The notes under the pieces: generated by a model
What the model saw: the letters and a program-made list of their open reading frames with translations, nothing else
Told to the model about the DNA's origin: nothing
Databases searched by the model: none
Translations under genes and position numbers: made by a program
From: Sialis fuliginosa
Lineage: Eukaryota > Arthropoda > Insecta > Megaloptera > Sialidae
Reading direction: 5' to 3'
Assembly: GCA_961205875.1 (NCBI GenBank)
Contig: OY540813.1
Span: forward strand, 9,891,001-9,955,000
DNA: 64,000 nucleotides
Shown: positions 1 through 10,682 of the stretch, piece after piece
How positions within the stretch are numbered: the stretch's first letter is position 1
Layout of the letters: every line of letters starts with the position of its first letter

Positions 1-542
1 TATTTTTTACTTCATTTTGGAACCTACACATATTTATTGATCATTAAAAATGCTTTAAGAACACATGTTTTAATCAAAATATTTGTGCACACACATTGAG
101 CTGATTTCTATGACATTATTCATTATCTCAGGCAGGTATTATTCTATCACGCATTGTGTATTCCAATCGTCTATAATTAATTTACAATTTTTGCTCTAAT
201 ATTTTACAAGCCTATTTTTAATCCTATATGTAAAATAAATCAATTTTGTCAAACTCCTAGAATATCCCCTTAAAATTAGTATAATTATATATAAAATATT
301 TAAAGCAGGACAAATTATTTTTTAATTAAGATCTTTCTTTGACTTACACCAAATTTATTTGACAGTATTTTTAGAAATACGTTAAAAATACTTATAAATA
401 ATTTTAAAAATCAATAGTTCATAAACAATTAACATTTTTAGTAGACAAACTACTATTAAAATAAATATAATTTCAAATTTTAATAATAACTAATAACATA
501 ACAAACAAGCAAAATTATCAAATGAATTCACACATAAATAAA
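1..542. other. 3' UTR and downstream AT-rich sequence
   Basis: No coding potential is visible. The right part is probably the 3' UTR of the minus-strand ten-TM gene. The left part is plain AT-rich sequence with no recognised repeat. Confidence 0.45.
354..359 (-). terminator. Candidate polyadenylation signal AATAAA
   Basis: AATAAA on the minus strand lies about 185 bases after the stop codon of the ten-TM protein gene, a usual distance for an insect 3' UTR. The surrounding AT-rich sequence makes chance matches common, so this is only a candidate. Confidence 0.3.
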
Positions 543-3132
543 TTAAGCAAGCCTTGTAGATGCCGATGAATAATCATGATCTGTTACAACAGATGTATCT
601 ATGGATGATGCAATTTCCATTTCAGTAATTTCTTTAAAATGTGACTTGCAGAGCAAAATAATTCCAAGAAAGACAATTGGTAATCCTAGCAATGCACAAA
701 TGAATTCTCCAGTAACAGCAGGGGCCCACAAAAGAAGATCTTTAAAAGATATTTTCAAATCAATTTTATTTTATTTCGCATCATCTTCAGAATCAATAAT
801 CTCAACTTATTCACTAACCACATGAAAAACAATGTGATCAAATTACTGCTAAATAAATTATACTCACCATTCCCATTTCCTGGTAGTTCAAATAATGACC
901 ACCAAATTCCTGACAAAGGTAGTGCAACAACAATCATTGCAACAGTGAAAACAGCAGATTGACTGACGATTAGAAAATGTATGTAAGTTATAGAAAATAT
1001 AACATACACCAGAAGAAATGGCCAAGCAATCGCAGCTACTGTTGAACATTTGTCAAAATCGAGAAGATTAGTTTCATGTGTTGGAATTACATATTGAGGT
1101 ATTTTGAAGTGGCACATTAAACCTTGAGATGTATAATTCCAAAACTCTGTAATACTGTTACTCTGTAAAAAAAAAATAGAGAAAATATTAACCCAAGTAT
1201 GGGCAAACTCTTAGACATGCAGCAGGACAAAAACTAAATTCAGGTCATTAATAAATATTTGAAAAATCTAAAATCATATAAACATTATCAATTACATTCA
1301 TTTTTATAGTAATGATACATTTTTACTTACTTTGCCAATGCCTGGAACCATATCTGTCCATGATAATCCAAGAGCAAAAATCCAGACGATAGAGTGTATC
1401 CATAGAGCAATAGGGAGTGCCTCATATTTTGTTCGATTTGCTATACGAGTTGGTGGAGTTGACGTCAACGGTGCTGTATCAGATGTTGCAACTATTCTGG
1501 ATACAGTAGCCAAGAATGAAGATGAAATACTTGTATACATTTGGGTCTACACAAAAAAAATATATGCATATCAATGTTTTGTGGAATTATCAATGAAACT
1601 TTTAATACACTTTTTCCAGAGACTTAATAAATACTCTATTTATTTTTTAAATATGTAGGCCTTTCTCACACAAAGATACTGAAAAAATACTGAATTGAAA
1701 CTGAAGTTCCTAAGGGGTTTCTTATCAGTCTCTACATGTGCATTTCAATGGGGCTCCGCACACTGTCCTACTGATAAGTAATTGGTTTCTTCCCAGTTCA
1801 GTTTCTCGCGACCCAGATTATTTGTCCTGTGTATAAAAGGAATGAACATTTCCACTAAATTTAAATAAGATTCTTTGAAATGCTAAAAAATTTTAGTCAA
1901 CAATTCACACAAAAATCCCTAAACTCAGTAGTATCGTGTGAGATGTTTGATAAATTCCTGTCAGAAACTGGTTGGTGATTTTAGTTACCAGCCAATTTCA
2001 GTTTCTTTTGAGTTGCTTTGTGTGAGGAAGGCCATAGAGTGATATGATTTAAAAACTTAAATATACTTAATTAATCACTTACTCTTGTAAAAACTGGTAC
2101 AAGACAACGTTCAAGCATAGTGAAATGTGTTGCGTACAAAGCAAGAGCACCAACATAAATGGCAGTCCACAGAGCATGGATGTGCGTCGGCCATTCTCCA
2201 GCATCACCTTCTCTAGTTTCCCTTTCATAGCCTCTGCATCGAAATTCATCGCATAAACCATAATCAACAGCTATGAATAATCCAACTATGATTGTTGTGC
2301 AGGAAAAAATTCTTTGTAGGCCCATTACTGTAATATCGTAATAAAAATAATTCAATACAGCATTGTGTACCTAGTGTTGATAATGCTGAGTTGTATATAC
2401 TAGTAGGTTGTGAGTGAAAAGGCTTTAAAAAGGTTTCTTACTAGCATGTGGGGATAAATTTGGCATTGTGACAGTGTATTACTATTAACAACTGAATCGC
2501 TTAAACTAACATAATTTTGGGAAATAATACTTCATGATATTTCAAGGTAACTGTCACATTTTATAATACTGGATATTATAAGAATAATTATTTTTAAAAA
2601 ATGTATACTCACATTTCCGACAAAAGAAAAAGTAAAACACTAAGGAGAAAACAAGGATTATGCCCTTTATAGGATCTTGAATGTGGCACATGACTTTATT
2701 TTGATCAAGTGCAAAAATAATTGATAATGAACTTAGAGCCAAAATGATACCAATCATCAATATATTTTTAAACTCTATTGGCGGATTGAATAATTTATTA
2801 TTCGATTGAATGGGAAAACATTTTTTCGAAATAACAGTTAACATAAGTAAAATTAAAAATGTAAATGTTGAAAGAAATAAAATAATATTATAAGCATCCC
2901 CGCCGATATTAACTGCACGACTATACATGGGGAGACATATTAATAAAAATAATGATGATACAATTAAAAGAAAACCGAGTCCAATAAATTTTATTTTAGA
3001 GCGTAACAAATTTGGTTGGAGTGCATTCGGGACAAAGTATTGTTTCTCGGACGGTACACATGGTTCTTCATTTTCTGTCATCCATTCTTCATCACTGTTT
3101 TGCATCAAATCATCATTGTCTACTTCTTCCAT
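543..3132 (-). CDS. Ten-TM membrane protein, DMT/CRT-like transporter candidate (5 coding exons)
   Basis: I join five minus-strand exons: 3132-2613, 2327-2083, 1546-1331, 1162-868 and 739-543 (TAA stop at 545-543). All donors are GTGAGT or GTAAGT, all acceptors end in AG, and the phases (1,0,0,1) agree, giving 490 residues. The acidic N-terminus (about 45 residues, many D/E) has no signal peptide. Hydrophobic segments fall at roughly 48-68, 82-102, 123-142, 155-171, 179-197, 225-243, 298-318, 368-390, 394-416 and 433-456, so about ten membrane spans. Conserved-looking patches include DPIKG (153-157), VDYGLCDEF (194-202) and LPLSGIWWSLF (408-418). Ten spans and the last-helix signature recall drug/metabolite transporters and CRT-like carriers, but I see no diagnostic motif, so substrate and subfamily are unknown. 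The ATG at 3132 is the first in frame. A CTTCATTTTAG acceptor-like site just upstream (AG at 3155-3154) suggests a 5' UTR exon. Intron 2 holds a MITE. I am confident of the gene and exon model, not of the family. Confidence 0.72.
1658..2033. mobile_element. 376-bp MITE inside intron 2 of the ten-TM gene
   Basis: The element begins GGCCTTTCTCACACAAAG and ends with the complement of GGCCTTCCTCACACAAAG, an 18-bp terminal inverted repeat with one mismatch. Weaker pairing continues inward around the motifs AACTGAAG and CAGTTTC. The interior is non-coding. It lies wholly within intron 2 (1547-2082), so it does not disturb the reading frame. The target duplication is unclear. Confidence 0.65.
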
Positions 3133-4094
3133 TGTTCACAAATGGATTTATACCTAAAATGAAGAAATACTACATGTTACTGCACTGATTTTATTTACAT
3201 ATGCTTACTAAAGCATCAACATGTCAACAGATCAATAAAGTTAGACATATATTTTAAATAAAATATTCAAATTTCGCAATATAACTTACAGATTACATGT
3301 TTATTCAAGATCATTGGATAGGTATTTGTTGTTTTATTTGTTCTTAATTCTACGAGTATAATCAAATGTACTGATACATACTACCATATACTACAGAAGA
3401 TAGGTGTATTATGTACAGGGAAATATAAAAAAATTAAAATATTAAATAAATCTTACTTGATAATAGATCATAATATAATCTTCTCTGCTTGATAAATGCT
3501 ACAATGTAGGAATGGAAAAGAATTATTAATAATTAATAACACACTAACAAATTTTAATATCACAGCAACAACAATGTAATGACATTTTACGAAATTAAGT
3601 GTCACTGAGTTTGCGTGATTTGACGCTTGAGGCGCATATGTAAACAGTAGCTATCAAAATGTTTCTCTGGTCAATTGTGTACTTACATTATGTATATTGA
3701 CATGATTGTTGCCAAAACAATACATATTTACCCGATTGTTGGGTACATAACTGTTGATTACAATCAATAAATACGTCATGTAGCACAAATCAAATTATAC
3801 TACGTAATGACATGAAATTAATTAAAATATTTTTTTGTATTTAAATTATTTTAACTTTTTATTATATAATTATTTTTACTTGTTTTATATCGACAAATCT
3901 TAAAAATTCTTCTGTTTAAAAAAAATAATTTGGTAACTTAATGCAGATTTACAAATAATCCTGTTAGTCACCACTGGTTTAAATTAAATAATTACATAAA
4001 TTAGAAAAGAATCATTTGGTTGGAACAATTTTAGAGACTTGTCATCTTAATCAATAGTAATTCATTTTTTCAAATATATAAGTACGTGTTAAAA
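3133..4094. promoter_or_regulatory. Divergent intergenic region, probable bidirectional promoter
   Basis: About 960 bp separate the start codons of the minus-strand ten-TM gene and the plus-strand kinesin-like gene, so both promoters and 5' UTRs must lie here. The only locally GC-richer part is around 3598-3660 (TTTGCGTGATTTGACGCTTG and the bases after it). No TATA box or initiator can be picked out with confidence in this AT-rich background. Confidence 0.4.
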
Positions 4095-6265
4095 ATGAAC
4101 ATTAGCGATTTGATAGATATTCAAGTTAAAATCGCCCGTTCAAATGGTTCTACACAAATAGTAAATCTTTTAAATATTGATTTTAACGACATGATAGGAA
4201 ATGTTGTGTGGTTACAAGACGATGAAGTAGCAGGTATTTAAACTTTTTAGTCATTTTTTACAATAAGTTGGAACAGTTGCTGAACGAACTTCAGATAGAT
4301 TTAACATTTATTAAAAATACAAACTGAGTCAGTGGTGTAGGGTGTAGCTATACCGAAATTCCGAAGCAAAGAAAAAAATCCAGGCCCTGGAGAGATGTGT
4401 TTTCTATTTAGACATATATATTATATGGATAGATCTCAGGAAATTCGGTCTTAAACTTAAAGTGGGGAGGATTTTTTACTTATGTTAGTTAAATGATATT
4501 GATTACTTAAAAAATATTTAAAAGTCAAGTTTTTTATTGTTAAATGCGAATATGTACCAAAGAATAATAAATATAATAAGTATACTGACAAAATATTACT
4601 TAATTTTTTATGGTTCCTGGTTTCTGGGTATAAATCAAGTTGGTTTGGTCGTTTTACCGGCCAACGTTTCGTTTCGAACAATATTGTTCTTTGCAAGGCC
4701 TTTTTTAAACAAAAAGGTACCGGAACTTAGTTCTTGTAAAACTTTTTACTAGAGAAAATTGTATTCAAAATCATTTAAATTAAAGTTTAAGCAGCTTTTT
4801 CTTTGCCATGAAAAAAGGTGCCGGAACGCCGTTCCACCGCGTTACATGGCAAAAAAGTCCTGGTTGTTTGTATTAAATAATAATAAAATTAATAAATAAA
4901 ATATATTCAATTTTATTTAAGTATATAGGTATTCGATCATTTTCATACTTACGATCTTTGTTTTATAATTCGTACTTAAAATCTTATTGTTTTATAAATT
5001 AAATTTTTCTGTATTTTAGGGAAACAAATACCAATAAGAGATTTATTAATATTAAATCCATCGTTGCCTACTTTTACAAAATGTCCTACCATTAATGAAA
5101 CTTTTACTTACGTACAAAAAAATATTCAAAAAGATAATGTTTCAAAACTAACCAGACCACAAGAAGAAATCTTGAATAAAAATATTTTAAAAGACAAATC
5201 TAATAGACTTACTTTTTTACCTATAACTTCGCATAGAAATACGAGTATATTAAATAAGAACAATAGAATGAGTATATATTTAAAAAAATTACCGTCAAAT
5301 AAAAAAGAAATGGAAACAGTTAGCATAGTTAATAATAAAACAATAATTTTTAAAGAACATAAAACTAAAGTAGACTTAAGTTCATACATCAGTGATCAAA
5401 AATTTAATTTCGATCATATTTTTGAAAATAATTATAATGCAGAATTTATATATGCAAATACTACCAAAAATGCTCTAAAAACTTTTATTAAAGGAGGGCA
5501 TGGTGCTTGTTTTAATTATGGACATGACAAAAATAAAAAAATAACAGATAACGATATTTTTCAAATAACTATACAAGATATGTTTAAACGTTTGAATAAA
5601 CAAGTATGCAAAGAAAAACGAGTTTGCTTTATGAGTTATTTGGAAATTTATTTGGATAGGATATATGATATGTTGGATAGCAAAAATAAAATACTAAATA
5701 TTGGAAGCCGAATTGGTAAAATAAAAAATGCTGAATTTACTGAAGAGCTTGTAGGTTCATACAAAGATGTGCTGCATTATGTCAAACGAGCGAAGAGAAA
5801 GTCTACCAAGTCTCATTTGGTTTTACAAGTAAGTATATTTTTTACATTTAACCTTAAAAGGGGTAAACAAATATGTAGGGAGAGCGATACTGTGGTAAGG
5901 TTTATTCAATATTTTTTTATATTTTTTTTTTATAGTTTACATTGGTAAATTCTAAAACAAAAGAAATTCATGGAAAACTTTTTATTATTGATCTTGCTGT
6001 TCTTAGACGAATATCAACAACGTCGCAAGACGAAAACGAAATTAAAGAAGTTGTTGAAAATAACAAATCTCTACTAGCTTTAAAGGAGTGTACGCGAGCA
6101 ATACAGAATGGCAACCATTTACCTTACAGATCGAGCAAACTAACAATGCTGTTAAAGGAATCTTTAATACATGAAAAATTGAAAATGTGTATGATTACCA
6201 ATATTTCTTTTGATCACAGTTCTTGTAAACGAACTTTGGAAATTATGAAATATTTGAAAAGGTAG
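4095..6265 (+). CDS. Divergent kinesin-13-like protein with degraded ATPase motifs (3 exons)
   Basis: The exons are 4095-4233, 5020-5828 and 5936-6265 (TAG stop at 6263). Donors are G|GTATTT and A|GTAAGT, acceptors are TTTTAG and TTATAG, phases are 1 and 0, and the product is 425 residues. Residues 1-62 match the kinesin-13 N-terminal domain, with VVWLQDDE followed by GKQIPIRDLLILNP (compare VEW..GE..GKE......LNP). The motor starts near 130 (LKKLPSNKKE). KVD at 163-165, GGHGACFNYG near 205-214 and NKSLLALKEC at 359-368 are kinesin-13 hallmarks; KVD and KEC are the class motifs tied to microtubule depolymerisation. The P-loop reads GHDKNKKI instead of GQTGSGKT, switch I reads STKSH instead of SSRSH, and switch II reads DLAVLR instead of DLAGxE. 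ATP hydrolysis is therefore unlikely. There is no C-terminal coiled coil or tail, whereas usual members exceed 600 residues. It could be a diverged germline paralogue or an early pseudogene, but no frameshift or in-frame stop is visible. Confidence 0.8.
4325..4870. repeat. Repeat-rich intron 1 of the kinesin-like gene
   Basis: Intron 1 (4234-5019) carries repeat debris. At about 4606-4690 it has TTTCTGGGTATAAATC, then GGTTTGGTCG and GGCCAACGTTTCG. This is the same arrangement as in the foldback repeat at 19.4 kb (TTCTGGGTGTAAGCC, then AACATTTCGTCACAC). A sequence starting CAGTGGTGTAGGGTG at about 4330 and a GC-richer patch GTGCCGGAACGCCGTTCC near 4820-4838 look like ends of other elements. 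No coding exon is seen in the intron. Confidence 0.45.
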
Positions 6266-7004
6266 GTAACACTTGTACAGAGTGGCGCTGCTACAATTTT
6301 TTTTTAAATATTATTCGTACTGCGTGTTGATGTTTTATCATTTTAAAACATGTTTTTATTAGCTTGACCTGTAACTTCCTAACATTGTAAGTAAATCTTA
6401 CAACTAACTTTTTACCCACTTCTTGTCGTATCGATTTAAAACTTGTAAATTTATCTAATTCTGGTGACAAATGATATTACAATAATAAGCTACCATCGAG
6501 CTTGTATGATGATGTGGTGCATGGTCATAGCGACTCCTCAATAGCTAACAATAAGCCCTAGTGTGTTTTTTTAGTTTTTTAAACTAATTTTTTTATGTAG
6601 GTATAGCCATAGTTTTTTCAATAAAAAATACAGCATATTTAATTATTATTTATTATTTTTAGTTTTTATGAAGAATAACTACGTGTTATCAAATACTAGA
6701 TTATGAAATAAGTACATAGGACATTGAACTTTGGTGACACACAATTATTATACTTTTCATTATGTGTATATTGTATATTAGATTTAAGTTATAGTACTGT
6801 ACAACTCAAATATTTTAAATATTATAATATAATTGCAATAATTTTATAGTATTTTTTTGTTGAATTAATAAACTTCTTGTATTTACTTATTTCCTAAACA
6901 TACATTCTGATTTTATTTTAAAATTTCAAGAAATTTTGCATTGATAAAATGAAGGCCAAAAATACACTATCTAAATAATATTAAATATTAAAAACATACA
7001 TTTT
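6266..7004 (+). other. Probable 3' UTR and downstream AT-rich spacer
   Basis: No coding exon is recognised. The sequence directly after the stop reads GGTAACA, and the overlapping AAAAGGTAGGT resembles a splice donor, so an alternative downstream exon cannot be excluded. I found no kinesin-like continuation in this stretch. Confidence 0.35.
6620..6625 (+). terminator. Candidate polyadenylation signal AATAAA
   Basis: AATAAA lies about 355 bases after the kinesin-like stop codon. A second AATAAA follows at 6867-6872. Either could end the transcript if the stop at 6263 is used. Confidence 0.3.
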
Positions 7005-7410
7005 ACTAGCGGACCCGTTCCGGTTTCGCACGGGAGTTAATATTTCACTCCTTTCACGTATGGAGTGTTGTAATTGTTGTTTTAGCTGACCCGGCAAACG
7101 TTGTTCTGCCTAAAAATAATTTGTTTAAAAATCAGACCATAAATACACATTTTCGTAAATATATCGACTACAGAGCCACCAAACGGGTCCATTTTTTGTA
7201 AAAATATTTCTTTCTACGTAACTAACATAAATTCTGAATATGAGCCAAATCGGACTACAAATACAAATTCTCGACCTCAGCGCCATCTACCCTAAACCAT
7301 CTACCTAACCAAACGAACATATGATGTGAATATGGCTTCGATACGTCCAGTGGTTTAAGCCTGCTGAGAAAACATACAAATATACACACCAACGTTTTTC
7401 TATATTGAGT
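7005..7410. repeat. Interspersed repeat fragment ('actagcggacccg' type)
   Basis: The segment starts ACTAGCGGACCCGTTCC and includes AGCTGACCCGGCAAACGTTG and a tail near AAACATACAAATATACACAC. It resembles the 3' parts of old non-LTR or SINE-like repeats that are common in insect introns. It shares the 'tagcg..ttggaccc' style of start with copies at 16.4 and 46.5 kb. No reading frame is present. Confidence 0.4.
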
Positions 7411-7554
7411 TGAGATGGACCATTTAGTACTAATGAATCATCAATAACACCATTTTCTCTCTGTTTGCATATGTGGGTGTATGTACATATGTACAGAACA
7501 GGAATAAGAATAAATTACATATTGTCGTCTCTGAAAAGGCTTTACTTACTTCAG

Positions 7555-7919
7555 CGTCGGCTATAAGGGGGGGGTCGGACCAGGGCGCCAGGCCAGGTGG
7601 GGCGGCGCACAATGGGGCATTAGTGACTTTTTTGGTTCAAATCACTGTACAGGCTGGAGTGGAGGTTCACGACGGTCTTAGAGCATTTGATAGTCTTAAA
7701 GTTAATGATAGAAGCTATATTTAAAAAAAAGTTGTGGTCTGTAGGATCGCACCAAGCTGAGATATTAAGTATTCTTGTTAATTTATCAAAAGTTCGACTC
7801 TGATCTGGAGATTTGGTGAAACATCCATATACATAATATGCATCTCGCACATTCAGGTAATAAACAAAGTTAAACAAAGTGCTTACAATCTCAAGGTCCA
7901 TTACGTATATTGTTGACAT
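7555..7919 (-). repeat. Repeat unit related to the 41-kb tandem array, with a 99-codon open frame
   Basis: A sharply GC-rich patch (about 7563-7620, with runs of G and GGCGCC) leads into a segment at 7666-7790 that matches the 163-bp tandem units at 40.9-41.3 kb. Shared blocks are GTCTGTAGGATCGC and CCAAGCTGAGATAT. On the minus strand, 7919-7620 is an uninterrupted 99-codon frame containing ISAWCDPTDHNFF. The tandem copies encode ISAWRDPTD in the same register before a stop. I do not recognise the protein. It may be a fragment of a repeated gene or simply an open frame inside a repeat. Confidence 0.35.
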
Positions 7920-8088
7920 TTGTTATCTACAACAGTTTGTATATACTTATCACATATTTGAGACTAAAATTATACGGGAATTTGTTTGCTCTTGTAAAAT
8001 ACAGATGAAAATTTTAATGTCTTAATTTTACTTTCGCTATTTAAATGATACATTATTTAATTAAAATATTCTGTTGACGTACTATGCT
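7920..8088. other. Short AT-rich spacer
   Basis: I see nothing recognisable here. It separates the GC-rich repeat unit from the first of the two direct repeats. Confidence 0.3.
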
Positions 8089-8469
8089 TCAGAAGTCGTC
8101 TTCCACCCTAAAACTCAGAATCGCTTACAACGGATTCGAAAATATTGAGACAAACATTATCTTTTTCTAGGGTGGAGCTTATATAGTTACATCATTTTAA
8201 ATAAAAACACAAATATACGTACATTTCATTAATTAATTTTATATCAAGTTAAACATATTTAAATACTAAAAGTCTGAATTTCAAATATTTATTGCCACAA
8301 AATTTACTTACATAATTTTCAATAGATTACATAATTAATAATTTAATCGCACAAATATATATTAGTAGACGTACTATAAACGAAGAGGACTTTTTTATTT
8401 AGCAAATGAATTTCAAAATATCTGTCTGTTTGGTCTATGAAGAAATGATTTAAATATTATAATAAGCAA
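8089..8469 (+). repeat. Direct repeat copy A (about 380 bp)
   Basis: The copy begins TCAGAAGTCGTC and ends near AAATATTATAATAAGCAA. Most of its length can be aligned by eye with 9571-9940. Shared blocks include ATTTTAAATAAAAACACAAA, AATTTAATCGCACAAATATA and ACTATAAACGAAGAG. I estimate divergence of 15-20 percent, so the duplication is old. Confidence 0.75.
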
Positions 8470-9570
8470 ATGAGAGTTTTTCCATTTGACGCTAAAATTA
8501 AAAAAATCTATCATGAATCGAGCGGCAAACATTAAAAAAAAGTATTTGCCCATCATCAATTTTATTGACAACTTTAAAAGGCTCTATTTGAAGAGAATTT
8601 TGTAACTGGTTGTGAGGCGAGACTTAAGGTCTATATACACCACCCAATCTGCAGAGCTGATTTGTAAGGGGGTAGAATAATGATTTTACACTTTATATGA
8701 TTTTTGCGCTTGAAAAATTTCCAACTACTGGACGTTATAAAATAAGAAAAATTAATTCCGGAATATTTTTTCCAATATTTACCCATCGTAATTGCAGTAT
8801 TGTAAAATTAGCCTGGGCCAAATGAGAATACTCAGAAAGGTACGTATGAAATTATTTATAACCAATCGAACGGTACAATGAGGAAACTGTTTATTTCGTC
8901 CGACGGGTGTTTGACATTATTTTGGAGAAGCAATTTAGGTAAATATAATCGATGTTTGTTTGAGGTTGAAAATCAACAGTTGCACGCGTCTGCAGGTACC
9001 CCTATCACGACTTTATTGTGGTCGTTCGTTTCGAACCACGTTTTACATAAAAAAAACCGCACTGTATGTTGCTGTAATCAACGATTTTGATGAGTTATTT
9101 TTAAAACTAGATTAAAATATAGTATAACTTGTTTATTTACAATAAGATAAACTATATTTTATTAAATAACAATATATTTAAATACTATGAAAATCCAGAG
9201 TTTATTTTAGTGGAAAAGAAATGAAAATTCCACTTGTGGGGGAGTTTGGAGAAAATTTGCATTTCAAATTAATTTTTATTGGTATCATTTGATTTTCTGA
9301 AGGTGAATCAGTAAATTAAACAAAATATATCCAAATCAACGTTGCCTCCCCAAGTATGTAGGTTAAGACAATAAAATAATCATTTTGAATTTTTCATACT
9401 TTTATAATAATTGTTTTTCATAAAATGTACAATACACTCTGGATTCAAACTTGATAGATATATATTTTTTATCCATTCTTTACTTTAAAAATTAGAGCAA
9501 ATCCCTATACCGCTGCTAAATGTAGACAGATGAATTAAGTTCCAATTATTAATATATAGGTAATATGGTT
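8470..9570. other. 1.1-kb spacer between direct repeats
   Basis: The spacer includes a 70-codon open frame at 8878-9090 with no recognisable motif. I see no primer-binding site, polypurine tract or retroviral-type protein, so the flanking repeats are not shown to be LTRs. Confidence 0.35.
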
Positions 9571-9940
9571 TCAGAAGTCGTCTGCCACCGTAAAGGTCAG
9601 AATCGATTACAATAGATTCGACAATATTACGACAAACATCATCGGTTATATTTTTCTAGAGTGAACTTATATAGTTAAATCATTTTAAATAAAAACACAA
9701 ATATACGTCCATTTCATTAATTAATTAGTTTAACATATTTTAATACTAAAATTCGGAATATCGAATATATATTGCCTTAAAATTTACCTATACAATTTTC
9801 AATAGATAGATAATAATTTAATCGCACAAATATATATGAGAACTATAAACGAAGAGTACTTCTTTACCTAGAAAATGAGTTTCAAAATTTCTATCTTTGT
9901 TTGGTACATGGATAAACGATTTAAATATTATAATAATCAA
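9571..9940 (+). repeat. Direct repeat copy B (about 370 bp)
   Basis: This is the partner of the copy at 8089-8469 in the same orientation, about 1.48 kb downstream. It carries small indels and scattered substitutions relative to copy A. Confidence 0.75.
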
Positions 9941-10682
9941 GTTTGTGATAAGCAAATTTGAATGAAAACTGGTCGACCAATTCTGCATTTCACTGTACCT
10001 ACCTATATCAAATAAATAATTTTGTTTTATTCTATAATATACCGATATTTAATATAGTTCTTAATATTTATGTATTATCTTACAACTTCAAATAATTTTA
10101 AAATTAACATAAATTGTATATTTTAATGTACACTATATAGACACCATTTTCCATTTAAGAAAGAATACCCTATCTTCATTATTCAAATATTTCAACGGTG
10201 AACTATTAAAATCCTTTACGTAACTAACATTACAAAGGATGTGTAATGGGTATCTCTATATATATTTTGTGATCTCTATACTAGTCTATATACACATAAT
10301 AATATGTTCACAACGGTACAATAAAACTTAATAAATTGTTATTACATTCATGCACATATTAAAGTCAATAAAATAGTATAATACGTTTTGTATTTCGTAC
10401 AAAGCTTGCTTTAGGTATTTTATTGGAAGGACTGCCACATCTTAATATGCTCCCGCAGGCGTGTTCCTTACGTTTCGATGAATACATTGTTCCACATGAC
10501 CTCTATACATATTATCTTCTTTGTTGTTAAATATAACATATCCTGTTTATCACTGTATGCAAAATTATATGATTTTAGCATATAAAGTGGAATCGAATTA
10601 AATATTATGAATAGGGGAATATTAATAAATATTAGGGTGCCTTTCAATTTTTAGAGAATTAATATTTTTTTTATTTATAATG
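9941..10682. other. AT-rich non-coding spacer
   Basis: I see nothing recognisable in this stretch. It has scattered TAGGTA-type AT-rich sequence and no open frame with coding character. Confidence 0.3.

Noticed and set aside
601-825. Plus-strand open frame of 74 codons
   Set aside because: It is the antisense shadow of the last coding exon of the ten-TM gene.
1332-1658. Plus-strand open frame of 108 codons
   Set aside because: Antisense to exon 3 of the ten-TM gene and running into its intron; the minus-strand model has matching splice sites.
2927-3157. Plus-strand open frame of 76 codons
   Set aside because: Antisense shadow of exon 1 of the ten-TM gene.
5126-5389. Hydrophobic minus-strand open frame of 87 codons
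   Set aside because: Antisense to kinesin-like exon 2; its hydrophobicity comes from A-rich codons read backward.
7785-7815. tRNA-like GTTCGACTC B-box match
   Set aside because: No A box or cloverleaf could be drawn around it.
8089-9940. LTR retrotransposon
   Set aside because: No TG...CA repeat ends, primer-binding site, polypurine tract or coding domain was seen.
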